Assembly (NCBI RefSeq): GCF_018966525.1
Contig: NZ_CP076607.1
Coordinates: forward strand, 930,001-994,000
Length of the DNA stretch: 64,000 bases
Direction of reading: 5' to 3'
From: Paenibacillus sophorae
GTDB taxonomy: Bacteria > Bacillota > Bacilli > Paenibacillales > Paenibacillaceae
The notes under the pieces are model-generated. The model had not been told where the DNA came from and did no database searches. It saw only the letters and a program-made list of their open reading frames with translations. Below are positions 61,947 to 64,000 of this stretch, in pieces. Each line of letters starts with the position of its first letter. Positions within the stretch are counted from its first letter, which is position 1. The position numbers and the translations under genes are program-made.

Positions 61947-62228
61947 GGCAAAATGATGTTCTCGATTTCAACAAAAGGTGACATTGCTCACGTTCGGATA
62001 CGGAAAGCGGATGGTACTATGTAGTCACTTATTACTTCTAATTTTAAATGTGGCGGACAACCGTACAGCCGGCGGCAATCGCCCGGATGCGGCCTGCTGC
62101 TTTGCTGCTTTACTGCGTCATACGAACGGGCGCTCGGAAGGGACTGAAGTCCTTGGTGTAAGCGGCACCCTAGAATACATCGCCGGCCGGCCCGGCGGAA
62201 ATCCAAGAAGACACGGAGGATGACAGGG

Positions 62229-63713
62229 ATGGGTAAATCTACGGGATTTATGGAATATCAGCGTGTAACGCCTTCGGAATGCGAAGCGCTGGAGCGGATT
62301 AAGAACTGGAATGAGTTTTCGGTACCGATGGATGAGGAGAAGCTGCGCGAGCAGGGTGCGCGCTGTATGGACTGCGGAACGCCTTTTTGCCATGTGGGCC
62401 GTCTGCTGTCGGGCATGGCTTCCGGCTGTCCCCTTCATAATCTGATTCCGGAATGGAATGACCTTGTATATAAAGGGAATTGGGAGGTAGCCCTGAAGCG
62501 GCTGCAGAAGACTAATAACTTCCCCGAATTTACGAGCCGTGTATGTCCTTCTCCTTGCGAAGGCGCTTGTACGGTGGGAATGAACGGGCAGCCCGTAACG
62601 ATCCGCTCGATCGAGAAAGCTATCGTTGACAAAGGCTTCGAAGAAGGCTGGATCAAGCCTGAGCCTCCGCTTGCACGCACCGGCAAGGCCGTGGCCGTCG
62701 TCGGATCGGGGCCGGCGGGAATGGCATGCGCGGCGCAGCTTAACAAAGCGGGCCACACGGTCACCGTCTATGAACGGGCCGACCGGATCGGCGGACTGCT
62801 GACCTACGGCATTCCGAATATGAAGCTCGACAAGAAGAAGGTACAGCGCCGGGTTGATCTGCTTGCGGCCGAAGGGGTTAACTTTATAACCGGAACGGAA
62901 ATCGGCAAGGATATTTCGGCCGAGGAACTGAAGGCACAGTATGATGCGGTTGTGCTTTGCGCGGGTTCGACGAAGACCCGGGATCTTCCGATCGAAGGAA
63001 GAGAGCTGTCCGGCATCTACCAGGCGATGGAGTTTCTTACCCTGAATACGAAGAGCCTGCTTGATTCAGAGCTTCAGGACGGGGAGTATCTGTCCGCAGC
63101 CGGCAAAGATGTTGTCGTCATCGGCGGCGGCGATACCGGCACCGACTGCGTGGCGACCTCCATCCGTCATGGCTGCAAGAGCGTAATCCAACTGGAAATC
63201 ATGCCGCAAGCGCCGCTCACCCGCCAGCCAAGCAACCCGTGGCCGGAATTCCCAAAGGTGCTTAAGGTGGACTACGGACAGGTGGAAGCGAAGGCTTTGT
63301 ATCAGGAAGATCCGCGCCGCTATCTTGTATCGACGAAGCGGTTCGCCGGGGATGAGAACGGACATGTGAAGGAACTGCACACGGTACGTATCGAATGGGT
63401 ACGCAGCGAAGACGGCCGTATGGTGCCAAAAGAAGTGCCGGGCAGCGAGGAAGTCATTCCGGCGCAGCTCGTGCTGCTGGCGCTGGGCTTCACCGGACCG
63501 GAGGAGACGGTGGCAAGCCAGCTTGGTCTGGAGCTCGACGAGCGTTCCAACATCAAGGCGGAGTACGGAGTGCATATAACGAATGTGGATGGCGTCTTTG
63601 CCGCCGGAGACATGCGCCGCGGACAGAGCCTTGTCGTGTGGGCGATCAGCGAAGGCCGTCAGGCTGCCCGGGAAGTGGACCGTTATCTGATGGGCTCCTC
63701 GAATCTGCCTTAA
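62229..63713 (+). CDS. gltD: Glutamate synthase small (beta) subunit
   Basis: This 494-residue NADPH-dependent FAD protein passes electrons to the large GOGAT subunit to make glutamate from glutamine and 2-oxoglutarate. The N-terminal iron-sulfur cysteines are in RCMDCGTPFC, GCPLHN and CPSPCEGAC. The FAD site is VVGSGPAGMACA, the NADPH site VIGGGDTGTDC, and a GVFAAGD motif lies near the end. GGAGG precedes ATG 62229. The large subunit gene gltA/gltB is not adjacent; it must be elsewhere, or this protein serves another partner. Confidence 0.95.
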   Translation: MGKSTGFMEYQRVTPSECEALERIKNWNEFSVPMDEEKLREQGARCMDCGTPFCHVGRLLSGMASGCPLHNLIPEWNDLVYKGNWEVALKRLQKTNNFPEFTSRVCPSPCEGACTVGMNGQPVTIRSIEKAIVDKGFEEGWIKPEPPLARTGKAVAVVGSGPAGMACAAQLNKAGHTVTVYERADRIGGLLTYGIPNMKLDKKKVQRRVDLLAAEGVNFITGTEIGKDISAEELKAQYDAVVLCAGSTKTRDLPIEGRELSGIYQAMEFLTLNTKSLLDSELQDGEYLSAAGKDVVVIGGGDTGTDCVATSIRHGCKSVIQLEIMPQAPLTRQPSNPWPEFPKVLKVDYGQVEAKALYQEDPRRYLVSTKRFAGDENGHVKELHTVRIEWVRSEDGRMVPKEVPGSEEVIPAQLVLLALGFTGPEETVASQLGLELDERSNIKAEYGVHITNVDGVFAAGDMRRGQSLVVWAISEGRQAAREVDRYLMGSSNLP

Positions 63714-63835
63714 GGCTTGGCAACTGCAGACAGGAAGCAAGCGCGATAGCAACAGCGGGGCGTCCGGCTGGTAGCCGGCCCCCTTTACCGGTATTATTTT
63801 CGGGGTCCGGGCACAATATCTGACCAACATCAATG

Positions 63836-63862
63836 AAAGGCCTCACTTTGTGGGGCTTTTTG
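63836..63862 (+). terminator. Terminator after gltD
   Basis: AAAG-GCCTCAC and GTGGGGC-TTT arms followed by TTTT. Confidence 0.8.
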
Positions 63863-63906
63863 CGTGATAATAGTACATATCCAAAACAGGAAAGGGCGGG
63901 AAACGC

Positions 63907-64000
63907 ATGAAGCTGATGTTTATTTCCGATATTCACGGTTCGCTGCACTGGTTAAAGAAAGCGCTGGAGAAATACGCCGAGGAGAAGCCGGACGGTCTCA
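63907..64000 (+). CDS. yfcE: YfcE-type phosphodiesterase, start only
   Basis: The first 31 codons read MKLMFISDIHGSLHWLKKAL, with the D-X-H metal motif (SDIHGS) of YfcE/MJ0936 metallophosphoesterases. The gene is cut by the window end. AAAGGGCGGG precedes the ATG. Confidence 0.8.
   Translation, partial: MKLMFISDIHGSLHWLKKALEKYAEEKPDGL

Noticed and set aside
1..64000. CRISPR array, tRNA or rRNA genes
   Set aside because: No regularly spaced repeats, cloverleaf sequences or conserved rRNA blocks were seen.

Overview
The window looks like chromosomal DNA of a Paenibacillus-type Firmicute. The GC content is moderately high, strong AGGAGG-like ribosome sites precede most genes, and TTG and GTG starts are frequent. 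Sigma-A promoters are easy to recognise. There is a CtsR heat-shock operator, spore-coat type genes (YheC/YheD family) and an extracellular solute-binding protein, two permeases, YesM-like kinase and YesN-like regulator array, which is typical of that genus. I see no tRNA, rRNA or CRISPR array.

Layout. 0.1-2.1 kb: an alkylation-damage operon (adaA, ogt, alkA). 2.2-2.9 kb: a small zinc-ribbon YdjO protein and a cold-shock protein with a structured leader. 3.0-7.9 kb: a MocR-type regulator remnant, hsp20 under CtsR, then a DnaJ-like/ClpB chaperone operon. 8.1-20.1 kb: an accessory catabolic island (DUF1177, AroM, M29-like peptidase, Asp/Glu racemase, PucR regulator, Dpp/Opp-type ABC transporter, M20 peptidase). 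It carries a perfect TnrA/GlnR-type box, and its own binding-protein gene is broken. 20.2-24.1 kb: GNAT, lipoprotein, MFS and AI-2E family genes. 24.3-30.6 kb: a sugar ABC transporter with its two-component system. 30.8-36.7 kb: a secreted protein, a MarR regulator with an attenuator-like leader, an arylsulfate sulfotransferase, and a permease gene split by a TnpB remnant and an IS110-family element. 36.7-41.5 kb: small genes, a MITE-like repeat, a UvrD-like helicase with a frameshifted zinc-ribbon tail, and a hydrolase. 41.6-48.2 kb: ArsR/YhfC-like pair, DUF6492, a LacI regulator, and an Xre-controlled ABC exporter operon. 48.3-53.1 kb: a sugar-acid cluster pairing KDG kinase and an MFS carrier with HPS- and PHI-family enzymes. 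53.5-64 kb: DUF445, an orphan P-II protein, spore/envelope glycosyltransferases, a C39-like peptidase, type I pullulanase, gltD and the start of a YfcE-like phosphodiesterase.

The most promising candidates for undescribed biology are the PucR/DUF1177/AroM island (a predicted nitrogen-scavenging pathway of unknown substrate) and the KdgK-HPS-PHI sugar cluster with tandem LacI-type operators. Next come the helicase with a YdjO-type zinc ribbon and the MITE-like element. Several genes are visibly damaged (dppA, ssuC-like, the MocR remnant and tnpB). Two more, the helicase and the HPS-like gene, carry frameshifts that could be either real or sequencing errors.
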